This document shows, in pieces, positions 36,101 through 44,228 of a stretch of DNA of 64,000 nucleotides. Each line of letters begins with the position of its first letter. The first letter of the stretch is position 1. The stretch covers positions 42,869 through 106,868 of the forward strand of contig JANQRV010000535.1 of assembly GCA_028284395.1 (NCBI GenBank), written 5' to 3'. The position numbers and the translations under genes were made by a program. The notes under the pieces were generated by a model. That model saw only the letters and a program-made list of their open reading frames with translations. It was not told the origin of the DNA and made no database searches. The DNA is from Saprospiraceae bacterium (GTDB lineage: Bacteria > Bacteroidota > Bacteroidia > Chitinophagales > Saprospiraceae).

Positions 36101-36535
36101 GTCCAAATCGCCGTCGTTATCAATATCTCCCATCGTCGCTCCGGACGACCAAATATCTTCAGCTTCGATACCGGCTTTTTTTGTAATATCTTCAAATTGC
36201 AACCCTCCCTTATTTAAATAGAGTTTATCGGGCACTTGATTTCCGGTAAAAAACAAATCGGGATATCCGTCATTATTAATGTCGCCGACTGCTACACCCG
36301 CCCCGGAGATAAACATATCATTGACCAGGTGATTATTTTTTTTGTCTTCGGTTAGTTGGTTTTTGAAGCGCACCCCTGAATGTCCGGGTTTGATCAGAGT
36401 GAACAAGGTTTCTGCCCTGGAAGCATCCTCCGGTGGATCCGAGGATTGGCAAGCTGGTACCGTCATCAATACTGCCGCGATGATAACGAATTTAAATAGC
36501 CCAATAAAATGCTCGTTTTTGTAATAGCCCGACAT
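33131..36535 (-). CDS. ASPIC/UnbV and FG-GAP (VCBS) repeat lipoprotein, copy 1
   Basis: 1134 aa. Lipobox VLMTVPAC near residue 29. Repeated Ca-loops include GDINNDGYPDLFFTGN, GDIDNDGDLDIYITK, ADMDGDGDTDLFVGG and FDGDGDVDLVAGN; the ASPIC/UnbV block is AYGARVKLYRDGKFWQ with HFGLGKDQIVEKVEVTWPFG (~545-620). Length, order and many segments match the next gene, so the two arose by tandem duplication. It is the first gene after SusD, separated by a 125-nt spacer with a strong hairpin (36594-36634). Probably an outer-membrane surface lipoprotein working with the SusCD transporter (inference). Confidence 0.92.
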   Translation of the reverse strand: MSGYYKNEHFIGLFKFVIIAAVLMTVPACQSSDPPEDASRAETLFTLIKPGHSGVRFKNQLTEDKKNNHLVNDMFISGAGVAVGDINNDGYPDLFFTGNQVPDKLYLNKGGLQFEDITKKAGIEAEDIWSSGATMGDIDNDGDLDIYITKYVFDKEQLSENRLYINNGDLTFTEKAREFKLADRGFSVQSTFFDFDMDGLLDLYLINQPPSTGNRKGNKITLTRLKSLLYTDKIYKNLGDGTFMDATNWAIRNNLAFGLSSTIGDFNNDRLPDIYVANDYERPDQLYFNIGQGQYRNVTNQALKHMSNFSMGTDVADYDNDGLLDIVVVDMVAEDHKRIKTNMGAMKPEEFWENVNRGFHYQYMFNTLQRNNGNGTFSEVAHLAGVSNSDWSWGPLFGDFDNDGWKDLFITNGERRAMRNSDLDRKYSVLLDSLELVARQKGKELFEIVDLMDFVEMAPIGKLPNFAFKNNGDLTFSKVSKDWGLDEPNLSYGCAYADLDQDGDLEIIVNNTDDFAHIYRNNAVEQNRGHSLRFRILNKNKMPAYGARVKLYRDGKFWQLQELTNTRGYKSKSTDQLHFGLGKDQIVEKVEVTWPFGHQLVLENVKADQLLTLDVDQGAVPKATKKQDYRPFADRTNELKIQYRHKENAYDDYEREVLLPHKMSNFGPGLAVGDVNQDHLDDFYVGGAVGMPGVLYLQLPEGGFRAYESSGFEADKEHEDLGACFFDADSDGDMDLYVVSGGNEFAPGDAGLQDRLYLNDGQANFYQANDRLPKLLTSGSCVVPADMDGDGDTDLFVGGRLVPGNYPIPATSHILRNDNGFFKDVTKELAPELMELGLVTGAKWVDFSNDGQLDLVVVGEWMPVTFLENQAGKWLNVTERTGLQSSSVGWYYGIEAADFDGDGDVDLVAGNLGLNYKYKASKEEPFEIYSDDFDGNGQRDIVLGYHEHGALFPLRGLSCSSQQIPDLAKKFPTYESFGDADLFDVYGEQLNNALHYQARNFATVYLENHGDGTFTMRPLPMEAQFSSVNNIIAKDFNQDGTLDLLLSGNLYPVEIETPRNDAGVGLYLEGDGNGGFRPVPWQESGFFAPYDAKDMKMINVGGQDVVLVANNQQRMQAIGFTLRKKDDQRAISMN

Positions 36536-36593
36536 AGTAAAATCAGTATTGGTTTAGCTGGAGGATACTCAATCCTACCAAATTGAATGATAC

Positions 36594-36634
36594 GCCAAAG
36601 GACTGATTTTCAGTAAAGAGATCAGTCCTTTGGC
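36594..36634 (-). terminator. 14-bp perfect stem-loop between susD and the ASPIC genes
   Basis: GCCAAAGGACTGAT (36594-36607) pairs perfectly with 36621-36634 around a 13-nt loop. On the transcribed minus strand no T-run follows, so it is more likely an mRNA-stabilising or partial-termination element that lowers expression of the downstream genes relative to susCD. Confidence 0.6.
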
Positions 36635-36660
36635 ATCACATGTTCTTATATGATCTGGTA

Positions 36661-38190
36661 TCAGAATCTACTGACTCCGTTGGGATCCTGTGCTCCACCG
36701 AAGTTGTACGGAATCTCTTCACGTACCTCCATTTCATCAGCCGGTACCGGCAATTGAGCGGGCGTCTGCAGTTGCAGCCCTCCTAATGCATCTACCTGGT
36801 CGAAAGGCAGACGCGGCCCGATTCTACGCCGATCAAAATACAAGCCCATCGGCGCCGTACCCAATAATTCTATGGCCCTTTCGTATATGATGGCCTCTTC
36901 TACTTCGTCAAAAGTAGCACTCATATCCAATGGAGGCAATTGACCACGTGTCACGCGGGCTCCGGCGTTTAGAATGGCAAGAGCTTCGTCCATTCGATTG
37001 AGGTTCAGGAGGGCCTCCGCCTTGATGAGTTCGTTGTCTTCCTGGCGGAAGACTGGCATCGGTCCGGAAGAAGCCCCATCACCAGCAAAGGTTGGATCTA
37101 CTACATTCCGGTTGTGCCGATAATGAGAGAAATGCCACTCTCCGCGATCAATCGGGAGGTTGATGTTACCAACAAAGACGAAATCGGATGCCAATCGGGC
37201 ATCGTCACTGACTGCTACCGAATCTTGAAGCGGAGTTTCACCCATTGAAACTTCTGGATAACGAGTAGGCTGACTGGGATCCAATGCAGCCACCAGACGT
37301 TGGTCCAGGTAAGCCCAGAAAGGACCTTGTCCGGTCGTTGCGTAGGCAAATTTTTGATAACTGTCCCAGAAGTTACCGTCGGCGATCGGAGCAAAATCAT
37401 AGGTAATGCCCTGTTCGGCGTGCGAAAGAACAGCCGCCCAGTCGATTTGTCCGGCTTCGTCTTCAGTTCTAGGCCATTGCATTAAAAATCTCGCGGAGTA
37501 AGAATGCGCCAATTGAATGAATTGCTCGGCGCTGAGCGACAGTCCATTGAAAAAGTTAAAGGTAAAATTCTCACCAATCGGCGCGGCCAGACTAGCGGCC
37601 ATTTCCAATTCACTGATGGCGGCATCGATTACTTGCTGATAGGGTGTGAAAGATATTTGTTGCTCTAAGTCGGTCTTCTCATCGACCAACAAGGATTGAT
37701 CGAACAACATTCCCAGATATCCCCAGCTCACTCCCCGCAGGAAGTGACAAGCGGCAATAATCGATTGATCCTGAGGTCCACCGTTATCGATGGTAATACC
37801 TTCCTGGATAGCAATCAATACATCATTCGCACTGGATACCGCGGAGAGGGTACCAAACCAGGGGTCCTCAACCATTTGCTTATAATCGGCTGACTCCGAT
37901 GAACGGTTGTTGTAGGCCGCACGGGGTTCTTCTCCCATCCGACGTCCCGCAAAATTACCCCAGGACACCCCATACGTATCGGAGGTAATGGACAAGGCCA
38001 TAGCGGGGTGATCATCGTGGATACCCTGCCAATAAGCAATGTAACCACCATTCAGTACCGCGATCAAATCCGTACCTACGGCCAATACGGCATTTCGGCT
38101 AGGGTTGTTGTCATTGACAGTTTCCAAGTCTTTACACCCCACGGAAATGGCGAGTAAAGCAACTAAACTGATTTTTATATAAATCTTCAT
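36661..38190 (-). CDS. SusD/RagB-family nutrient-binding lipoprotein
   Basis: 509 aa. Signal peptide with lipobox LLAISVGC (Cys19). The protein shows the SusD pattern: helical N-terminal part (QSIIAACHFLRGVSWGYLGM, a TPR-like segment) and C-terminal RQEDNELIKAEALLNLNRMDEAL with YERAIELLGTAPMGLYFDRRR. SusD proteins sit on the lid of the SusC pore at the cell surface and capture oligosaccharide or peptide ligands. It starts 55 nt after the SusC stop. The ligand class cannot be told from sequence. Confidence 0.93.
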   Translation of the reverse strand: MKIYIKISLVALLAISVGCKDLETVNDNNPSRNAVLAVGTDLIAVLNGGYIAYWQGIHDDHPAMALSITSDTYGVSWGNFAGRRMGEEPRAAYNNRSSESADYKQMVEDPWFGTLSAVSSANDVLIAIQEGITIDNGGPQDQSIIAACHFLRGVSWGYLGMLFDQSLLVDEKTDLEQQISFTPYQQVIDAAISELEMAASLAAPIGENFTFNFFNGLSLSAEQFIQLAHSYSARFLMQWPRTEDEAGQIDWAAVLSHAEQGITYDFAPIADGNFWDSYQKFAYATTGQGPFWAYLDQRLVAALDPSQPTRYPEVSMGETPLQDSVAVSDDARLASDFVFVGNINLPIDRGEWHFSHYRHNRNVVDPTFAGDGASSGPMPVFRQEDNELIKAEALLNLNRMDEALAILNAGARVTRGQLPPLDMSATFDEVEEAIIYERAIELLGTAPMGLYFDRRRIGPRLPFDQVDALGGLQLQTPAQLPVPADEMEVREEIPYNFGGAQDPNGVSRF

Positions 38191-38245
38191 TTTTTCAATT
38201 TATAAGTTTTGTTTCCGCACAAAACTATTGTTAATTAAAAAGCAA

Positions 38246-41200
38246 TTAGAATGTCAATTCCAATCTAAACGTGAAAGTCCGGGCCAATGGATAATTAAAT
38301 CCATCTACCATAAACAAACTCGGGTCGCCATTCGGTGTCTGGTTATCACTCCCGGCCGCATTCTGTACGCGGTTAGACAAAGTATTTTCCGTCCGCGGAG
38401 AAGAAGTTACATCGGGGTGGAATCCTGTGTAATCCGTAATGGTGAACAAGTTCCGGCCAATGACGCTGAAACGCATGGTCTCAATGAAGTTTCCGAAAAC
38501 TTTCTGCATGGCGTTGGCGCCAAATTCATACGACAATGCTGCTTCTCGGAGCATGAAGAAAGATCCGTCTTCAACAAAATGGTTGTTGTTCACATTTACG
38601 TTGTAAAGACCATTACTACCAAAGAAATTACGGGCCAATCCACTGTTGGGCACATCGGCGTGACGGAAATCCCGATACAGCCATTGCTTACTCTTATTGT
38701 AAATATCTCCTCCTTGTTTCCAATCGAACAAAGTATAGAGTTTAAGTCCCTTGTAGCGGATAGAATTGGAAATTCCCACCCGGAAATCCGGGTTGATATC
38801 ACCGATCTCCCGGGCAATCGGGCTGCCATTCTCGTCCAACAATTTATAAGGAACTTCATTAGCAGTTCCAATCGTTGAGGTTTCTACCACATAACCAAAA
38901 GAGTTGATGCTGTAATCGCCGGGATTGACGCCTTCCTGGTCTGCCAACTGGTCGAGAGAGGTAGCAAACACTTCTCCGACCATGGTACCGAAAGAGATGC
39001 CTTCTTCGACCCTGAATAGCGTCGACTGTTGGATACCAGGACCGGTGTTGTAAGCGGGAACATTTAGTTCGGATATTCTCTGTCTTACCCGATCAAAAGT
39101 GGTATTGATGTTCCAGGAGAAATCCGAGTTCCGGATTTTGAGCAACTGCCCCATATCAATTCCAAGAGATGCTTCGTAAATATCAGCACTGATCGTACCA
39201 GCATTTCTCCATTGTCCGGTAAACCCAACCGCACCGGAAAGCGGGACCAACAAGATCTGGTCTTGCGTTTCCGTGTCGGAGTAGCTGAATTCAAAGCTAA
39301 AAGCATTGAGGAAATTGATGTTTACTCCCAGTTCGATTTCCTGGGACTGTGCGGGTGTCAGGACATTGTTACCCAAGGTATTCTTTGTTGTCGTTCCGTT
39401 GATGAGGCTGAACGTTTCGAAGCGCTGTTCGAAGGTCGGACGAATACCGGCAGTACCGATCGACGCTCTCAATTTAAACTCCTGAATACCGGAAATTTTG
39501 ATGTCTTCGCTCAATCGGTAGGCAACACTTCCACGATAATAGTTCGCCCAACGTTCTTCGGGGCCAAACAAGGAAGAGCCTTCCCGACGGAACAAGGCAC
39601 TGAAAATGTACTTTTGTGCGTAGTCGATATCCGCTACCAGGAATCCACTGTAAGCAACAATCTCCTGCTGCTCCGAAGCGATGAAAATATTGCTTTGGGC
39701 GTTATCCAGGGTTTGAGCACTTGCCACCGCTAGGTTTTCGCCGATGCCTTCGTTGAATTCCTGTGTCAGGTCTTCATAGAGAAAGCTACCCCGAATGGCC
39801 GTATTCCAGCTGCCGAAAGATTTCTGTGCGATGGCATTAAAGCGCGAAATGAATGAATTGTTGACGCGGGTCGTACGGTGAATGGCGCCGCCATTGGAAA
39901 GTGGGGCCACTCCGCTAAATGTAGTCAGCGGACCGAAGAAAGCCCCGGGTACATTAGTGCTCAGGTAACCCTTGGCGACAAATTGCTGGAAATTATTCGT
40001 AGAACGGTCAACCGCTGCCGAATAATTGAAAGACAGCCAGTCGTTCACAAAATAATTCAACCGGATATTCCCCAGAATGCGGTTACGGTTGACTGTTTGG
40101 CTGGAATTAGCCCGATCGTACAATGGGTTCGTTGTTCCCAATCCCGTATTATCGATGTCCCAATCAAAAGGAGATCCGTCTTCTTCGTTCGGTGCGGTCA
40201 AATCAAACATCGGAGTCAAAAACAAAACCGTAGCTAAATAACTGCTCGGACCATTGGAGGAGGGAGCCAGTAGATCTTGCTCAGAAGTAGAGTACATGGA
40301 ACTAACCTGGACACTGAATTTATCTGAGATTTGGTGGTCGATGTTGGCACGAAATGAATTTCGCGTATAACCATCTGTACTTTGGATAATCCCTTCATCT
40401 TCCAAGCGCTGAGCGGATGCTAGGAAATTCGTGGTGCTGGACTTACCTTGCACCGCAATGTAGTTGGATTGAAACAAACCATTACGGAACAGAATATCTT
40501 CTTGGTAATCCTGCAAATTGGGCAACTGAATGTCATCAAAATCAGATGCCGGATTACCTAACGTAGGTTGTGGGCCACTGGGGTCCGTCACTTCCAAATT
40601 GGTAAAGTTATTGATTTCATAACGGTTGATTTCCTCAGAAAATCCAACTTCACCCCGGTAAACCACTTTGGTTTCTCCGACGCTGAGGTTACGCCCTCTT
40701 TTTGTAAAGATCTGAATAACTCCATTTGCCGCCTGAGAACCGTAAAGAGCGGCTCCGGCTGATCCTTTCAAAACTTCGACCTTTTCAATGTCTTCAGGGT
40801 TGAGATCCGCCAGTGTAGAACCGTTCAAAAATACACCGTCGACGATGATCAATGGTTGCTGACCATTGGCAATCGAGTTTGCAGAGCGAATTTGAAAAAA
40901 GGTACCTTGCCCGGGTTGACCACTGACCTGGTTGACTCTCAAGCCGGCCACTTTCCCCTGCAGTCCGGCACCCAGATTTGCGGCTGGTACTTCCGTAAGC
41001 ATTTCTTCATCGATCGAACCGACGGAAAAACTCAGCGTCTTCTTCGACTGGCCTGCAGCGGTACCGGTTACAACAATCTCTTCCAGCTCGGCTACGTCAC
41101 TGCTCAATGCCATATTGACCGTTGTACGCCCTTCTATGGCAAACTCCTGGGAAGCGAAGCCGGTATAAGAACAAACCAAAATGCCGTCGGCGGGAGCGGA

Positions 41201-41389
41201 TATCTCATAACTACCGTCAACATCCGTGACGACGCCATTAATGGCTCCTTTTACCTGAATCGTTGCCCCGATCAAAGGAAGTCCATCATCTGCCGAGCTG
41301 ACCACACCTTTGACCGTGGTCTGCGCTTGCAGAAAAGTGACGCCCATTGCTAATAGGAGCACAAGTGCATAGCTTTGTAACTGCTTCAT
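38246..41389 (-). CDS. SusC/RagA-family TonB-dependent outer-membrane transporter
   Basis: 1047 aa from the ATG at 41389; ten upstream codons in frame do not look like a signal. Signal peptide (LVLLLAMGVTFLQAQ), carboxypeptidase-D regulatory-like domain (~25-100, GVVSSADDGLPLIGATIQVKG, VDGSYEISAPADG), the plug (~110-225, LQGKVAGLRVNQVSGQPGQG, LKGSAGAALYGSQAANGVI), and a long beta-barrel ending in RTFTFRLELTF with a C-terminal Phe. It forms the outer-membrane pore with SusD. The promoter region 41390-41859 shows no exact TAnnTTTG on this strand. Confidence 0.95.
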   Translation of the reverse strand: MKQLQSYALVLLLAMGVTFLQAQTTVKGVVSSADDGLPLIGATIQVKGAINGVVTDVDGSYEISAPADGILVCSYTGFASQEFAIEGRTTVNMALSSDVAELEEIVVTGTAAGQSKKTLSFSVGSIDEEMLTEVPAANLGAGLQGKVAGLRVNQVSGQPGQGTFFQIRSANSIANGQQPLIIVDGVFLNGSTLADLNPEDIEKVEVLKGSAGAALYGSQAANGVIQIFTKRGRNLSVGETKVVYRGEVGFSEEINRYEINNFTNLEVTDPSGPQPTLGNPASDFDDIQLPNLQDYQEDILFRNGLFQSNYIAVQGKSSTTNFLASAQRLEDEGIIQSTDGYTRNSFRANIDHQISDKFSVQVSSMYSTSEQDLLAPSSNGPSSYLATVLFLTPMFDLTAPNEEDGSPFDWDIDNTGLGTTNPLYDRANSSQTVNRNRILGNIRLNYFVNDWLSFNYSAAVDRSTNNFQQFVAKGYLSTNVPGAFFGPLTTFSGVAPLSNGGAIHRTTRVNNSFISRFNAIAQKSFGSWNTAIRGSFLYEDLTQEFNEGIGENLAVASAQTLDNAQSNIFIASEQQEIVAYSGFLVADIDYAQKYIFSALFRREGSSLFGPEERWANYYRGSVAYRLSEDIKISGIQEFKLRASIGTAGIRPTFEQRFETFSLINGTTTKNTLGNNVLTPAQSQEIELGVNINFLNAFSFEFSYSDTETQDQILLVPLSGAVGFTGQWRNAGTISADIYEASLGIDMGQLLKIRNSDFSWNINTTFDRVRQRISELNVPAYNTGPGIQQSTLFRVEEGISFGTMVGEVFATSLDQLADQEGVNPGDYSINSFGYVVETSTIGTANEVPYKLLDENGSPIAREIGDINPDFRVGISNSIRYKGLKLYTLFDWKQGGDIYNKSKQWLYRDFRHADVPNSGLARNFFGSNGLYNVNVNNNHFVEDGSFFMLREAALSYEFGANAMQKVFGNFIETMRFSVIGRNLFTITDYTGFHPDVTSSPRTENTLSNRVQNAAGSDNQTPNGDPSLFMVDGFNYPLARTFTFRLELTF

Positions 41390-41859
41390 ATAACATGTTT
41401 TAACGTGAGTGAAATTCATTTAAAAAAAATATTGGCGCTTTGCCGGAGCAAGCGTCCATTCAATTTGATAATCAGTCTTTTGTTACCTAGATATCTCTAT
41501 TACAATGGGAATTATGGATTTATTGGTCTGATATACGCCTTCCTTCCCTTCCAGACCAAGTCTAGAATTGAATTTTTACTTAATGTATTTAGCTCATTAG
41601 AAGGTGAAGTGATAATCCACTTGGAGACTAAGTTCCTATAGATCATTTGAAGCTTCAATAAAAGTATTAACATATCATGACAGGATTAGAGCAACCTTGG
41701 GACAAAACAATCCCATCTCTAATCCGGTTCGGTGAGCGTTTCGTGTATCAAAACGTTGAAATATTTTTGATTGCTGCCTGTAAATGCATTTTTTATTTTG
41801 TTTTTTTGAAATGCTTATTGAAAATGAGCGCATTGCATAAAAAAAAATACTACCATTCC
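41390..41859. other. 470-bp gene-free region between divergent genes
   Basis: It separates the SusC gene (minus) from the small lipoprotein (plus). I see a hairpin-like segment near 41445-41465 (GCTTTGC-CGGA-GCAAGC, one bulge) and a TATTTTTG -7-like element at 41762-41769 on the plus strand. No convincing reading frame is present. Confidence 0.5.
41762..41769 (+). promoter_or_regulatory. possible -7 element TATTTTTG for the small lipoprotein
   Basis: Exact TAnnTTTG match, 90 nt upstream of the ATG at 41860. No clear -33 TTG at the right spacing, so support is modest. Confidence 0.35.
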
Positions 41860-42189
41860 ATGGAGAAAATAACTGCAATATTCCCAATTATCCTTCTATT
41901 ATGGTGTATTGGTTGTCACTCCAATACCAAATTGGCAGAGGGAGATACCACCTCCAATGATACTATGAAGGTTGGAAAGATTGTTGACCTGACCGGGCTT
42001 GGAGCCTGTTCCTGGGCCATTGAGCTAGCAAATGGCCAGAAAGTTGAACCGATCAACTTTTCGGATTTCAAGATCGAATTGGCGAATAACAAGAAGGTCA
42101 AAGTCGCTTACGAAGAAATGCCCGACATGGCCAGTGCCTGCATGGTTGGCCCGATTGTCAAGATTACGGACCTAAGAGCCGATCCGTGA
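41860..42189 (+). CDS. small lipoprotein of unknown function
   Basis: 109 aa from the ATG at 41860, which gives a proper lipoprotein signal (KITAIFPIILLLWCIGC, Cys at ~20). Longer in-frame starts upstream (for example 41824 or 41677) would precede this signal and are less likely. The mature part has two cysteines (GLGACSW and MASACMVG) that may form a disulfide, and a symmetric motif ELANGQKVEPINFSDFKIEL / ELANNKKVKV suggesting a small beta-barrel or beta-sandwich. I do not recognise a family. It stands alone, upstream of the acid-sugar kinase by 164 nt. Confidence 0.65.
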   Translation: MEKITAIFPIILLLWCIGCHSNTKLAEGDTTSNDTMKVGKIVDLTGLGACSWAIELANGQKVEPINFSDFKIELANNKKVKVAYEEMPDMASACMVGPIVKITDLRADP

Positions 42190-42353
42190 CCTGCAGGTTG
42201 TCCGTTGGGAAAGTCCGTTGCTTCCTTTTTTCGGTCGGACCAAGCATGAACGCCAAAGCTGTTTCCTGCTAGTATTAGCATCCTGCATTAGGAAGACACC
42301 TAAATCCGTCGGGGTGACATCCTCCTTTTTGTCGCTCTTTGTTATCTTTATGA

Positions 42354-43775
42354 ATGGAAAAAAATCAAGGAAATACCAACATTAAAGACGCAACAGCTCT
42401 TTTTTCTGCTTTGCCACCAATTCCGAATAAAGACTTGCATTCGATGGTCATCGCAGCTAAAAAGAATCATTTGGACACCGTCATTGTACTCGATGATGAT
42501 CCTACCGGCACGCAAACGGTTCATGGCATTCCGGTATTAACTGTTTGGACAGTAGATTTCATCCAAAAAGAGATGGAAAACGGTACACCTTTGTTTTTCA
42601 TTTTGACAAATTCCCGAAGCCTGGATGTTGGCCCCGCCAAAGAATTAGCCCTTGAGATCGGTCGCAACATTGCTGAAGCTGCTCGGTTATGTGAAAAAAG
42701 ATGTTGGGTGATCAGTCGAAGTGACAGTACTTTGCGCGGGCATTATCCCGAAGAAGTCAGATCTTTGATGGCCGGCCTGCGGTACGAAGGGACCATTGAG
42801 TTTATTGTACCGGCTTTTTTCGAGGGCGGCAGATATACAATTCACGATATCCACTACGTGCAAAAAGGCGAAAAACTGATCCCCGCCGCTGAAACGCCTT
42901 ATGCGCAAGATAAGGTATTTGGTTTTCGGTCCTCTAATCTGCAAGACTGGGTAGAAGAAAAGACCAAAGGGGCGATCCCCTCTTCAGATGTTGTGTCGAT
43001 TAGCATTGAAGAACTTCGCAACGAAACAAAAGAACCGTTGATCGAGAAGCTTCGTAGACTGCCATCCGGCAGGACTTGCATTGTCAATGCCGCTGCTTAT
43101 GCAGACCTACAAACGTTTGTATTGGCCCTACTAGCTTCAGGTATTCAACCCATTCTACGAACCGCAGCATCTTTTGTAGCAGCTTTGGCCGCACTGGAAG
43201 ATAAACCGTTGTTGTCGGGAGGAGAAATGGCAACTACGGGAAGTCATGGCGGTCTGGTGGTTGTAGGATCTTTCGTGCCGATCACCACTGCTCAATTGCA
43301 GCATTTAATCGAGACTCATCCCGAACTCCATCAAATTGAACTGGACGTTCAACAGATCCTGGAAAATGATTCAACAGAAGTGATGGCGAAGACCAGTGCT
43401 AAAGAGATCGATCGGATCATAGCTGACGGAAGAACCGTCGTCCTATCCACCAGTCGGAAATTGATAGCGCATCATTCAAAAACTAAAAACCAGGAAATTG
43501 GACAAAAAATCTCCCAATTGGTCACCGCCATTGTACATCAGATCCAAGTCCGACCGGCCTTCCTGATCACCAAAGGAGGAATTACTTCCAGCGATGTCGC
43601 TACCAAAAGTCTCGGTATTAAAAGAGCCATCGTCCAGGGACAGATCATCAAAGGCATCCCAGTCTGGAAATTGGGTCCAGAAACCAAATTTCCCGGCCTA
43701 TCCCAGGTAATCTTTCCTGGAAATGTAGGTACTGAAACTTCTCTAGCCGCAGCAGTCAAACAATTAAAAACCTGA
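42354..43775 (+). CDS. four-carbon acid sugar kinase family protein (DUF1537/OtnK-like)
   Basis: 473 aa. N-terminal domain with VIVLDDDPTGTQTVHGIPVL (~43-62) and SRSDSTLRGHYPEEV (~121-135), C-terminal nucleotide-binding domain with TKGGITSSDVATKSLGIKRA (~404-423) and GLSQVIFPGNVGTE (~449-462). The family phosphorylates four-carbon acid sugars such as D-threonate or 3-oxo-tetronate with ATP. The usual partners (aldolase, dehydrogenase, PdxA2-like) are not adjacent here. It is separated from the next SusC by 453 nt, so it is probably transcribed independently. Cytoplasmic. Confidence 0.9.
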   Translation: MEKNQGNTNIKDATALFSALPPIPNKDLHSMVIAAKKNHLDTVIVLDDDPTGTQTVHGIPVLTVWTVDFIQKEMENGTPLFFILTNSRSLDVGPAKELALEIGRNIAEAARLCEKRCWVISRSDSTLRGHYPEEVRSLMAGLRYEGTIEFIVPAFFEGGRYTIHDIHYVQKGEKLIPAAETPYAQDKVFGFRSSNLQDWVEEKTKGAIPSSDVVSISIEELRNETKEPLIEKLRRLPSGRTCIVNAAAYADLQTFVLALLASGIQPILRTAASFVAALAALEDKPLLSGGEMATTGSHGGLVVVGSFVPITTAQLQHLIETHPELHQIELDVQQILENDSTEVMAKTSAKEIDRIIADGRTVVLSTSRKLIAHHSKTKNQEIGQKISQLVTAIVHQIQVRPAFLITKGGITSSDVATKSLGIKRAIVQGQIIKGIPVWKLGPETKFPGLSQVIFPGNVGTETSLAAAVKQLKT

Positions 43776-43827
43776 ATATCAATGATATAGATACAGATTC
43801 CCTCTGCATCAAGAACAGTAATACCAA

Positions 43828-43855
43828 CATCAAACTCCAATTCTGATGGTTTTTT
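43828..43855 (+). terminator. weak terminator candidate after the acid-sugar kinase
   Basis: CATCA (43828-43832) pairs with TGATG (43844-43848), followed by G-T7. The stem is only 5 bp, so this is a tentative call. Confidence 0.3.
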
Positions 43856-43968
43856 TGAGAATATTTGATACCTTGGGAGCGAAATTGCACTAATGTGCGT
43901 TCCATCTAATAATTGGTTGAAAAACATTTTTTAGCCTGACTGTTATCCTTTCATCAAACGATCACCAT

Positions 43969-43994
43969 TTCCAATAGGTTAATCCCTATCGGAA
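43969..43994. promoter_or_regulatory. inverted repeat with 10-bp arms upstream of SusC
   Basis: TTCCAATAGG (43969-43978), 6-nt spacer, CCTATCGGAA (43985-43994), one mismatch in the arms. About 235 nt upstream of the SusC ATG at 44229. Candidate operator, or part of an upstream transcript. Confidence 0.4.
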
Positions 43995-44228
43995 GATATC
44001 AGCTCAATTTGCCGACCTTGAACGGTTTTGTTCGCAGGGCGGTCCTACAACAATTTCTCATTTCCTGGTGATTGTTCACTTTCATAGGATTCTTTCAAGT
44101 CATCAAACAGCAAGAAACGAAATCACTCTCAACTAAGGACCGAGCTAGATCCTAGAGGAGTCGCTGTAGTCTCAGCGGAATAGTCCCCCAGGATTTACAC
44201 TCGATTCTTTAATAAAAAACGTTCAATT

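Larger units (their letters stand above)
43776..44228. other. 453-bp gene-free leader of the second SusC/SusD operon
   Basis: No credible coding frame. It holds the weak terminator at 43828 and a 26-bp near-perfect inverted repeat at 43969-43994. No exact TAnnTTTG element was found close to the SusC start. Confidence 0.5.
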
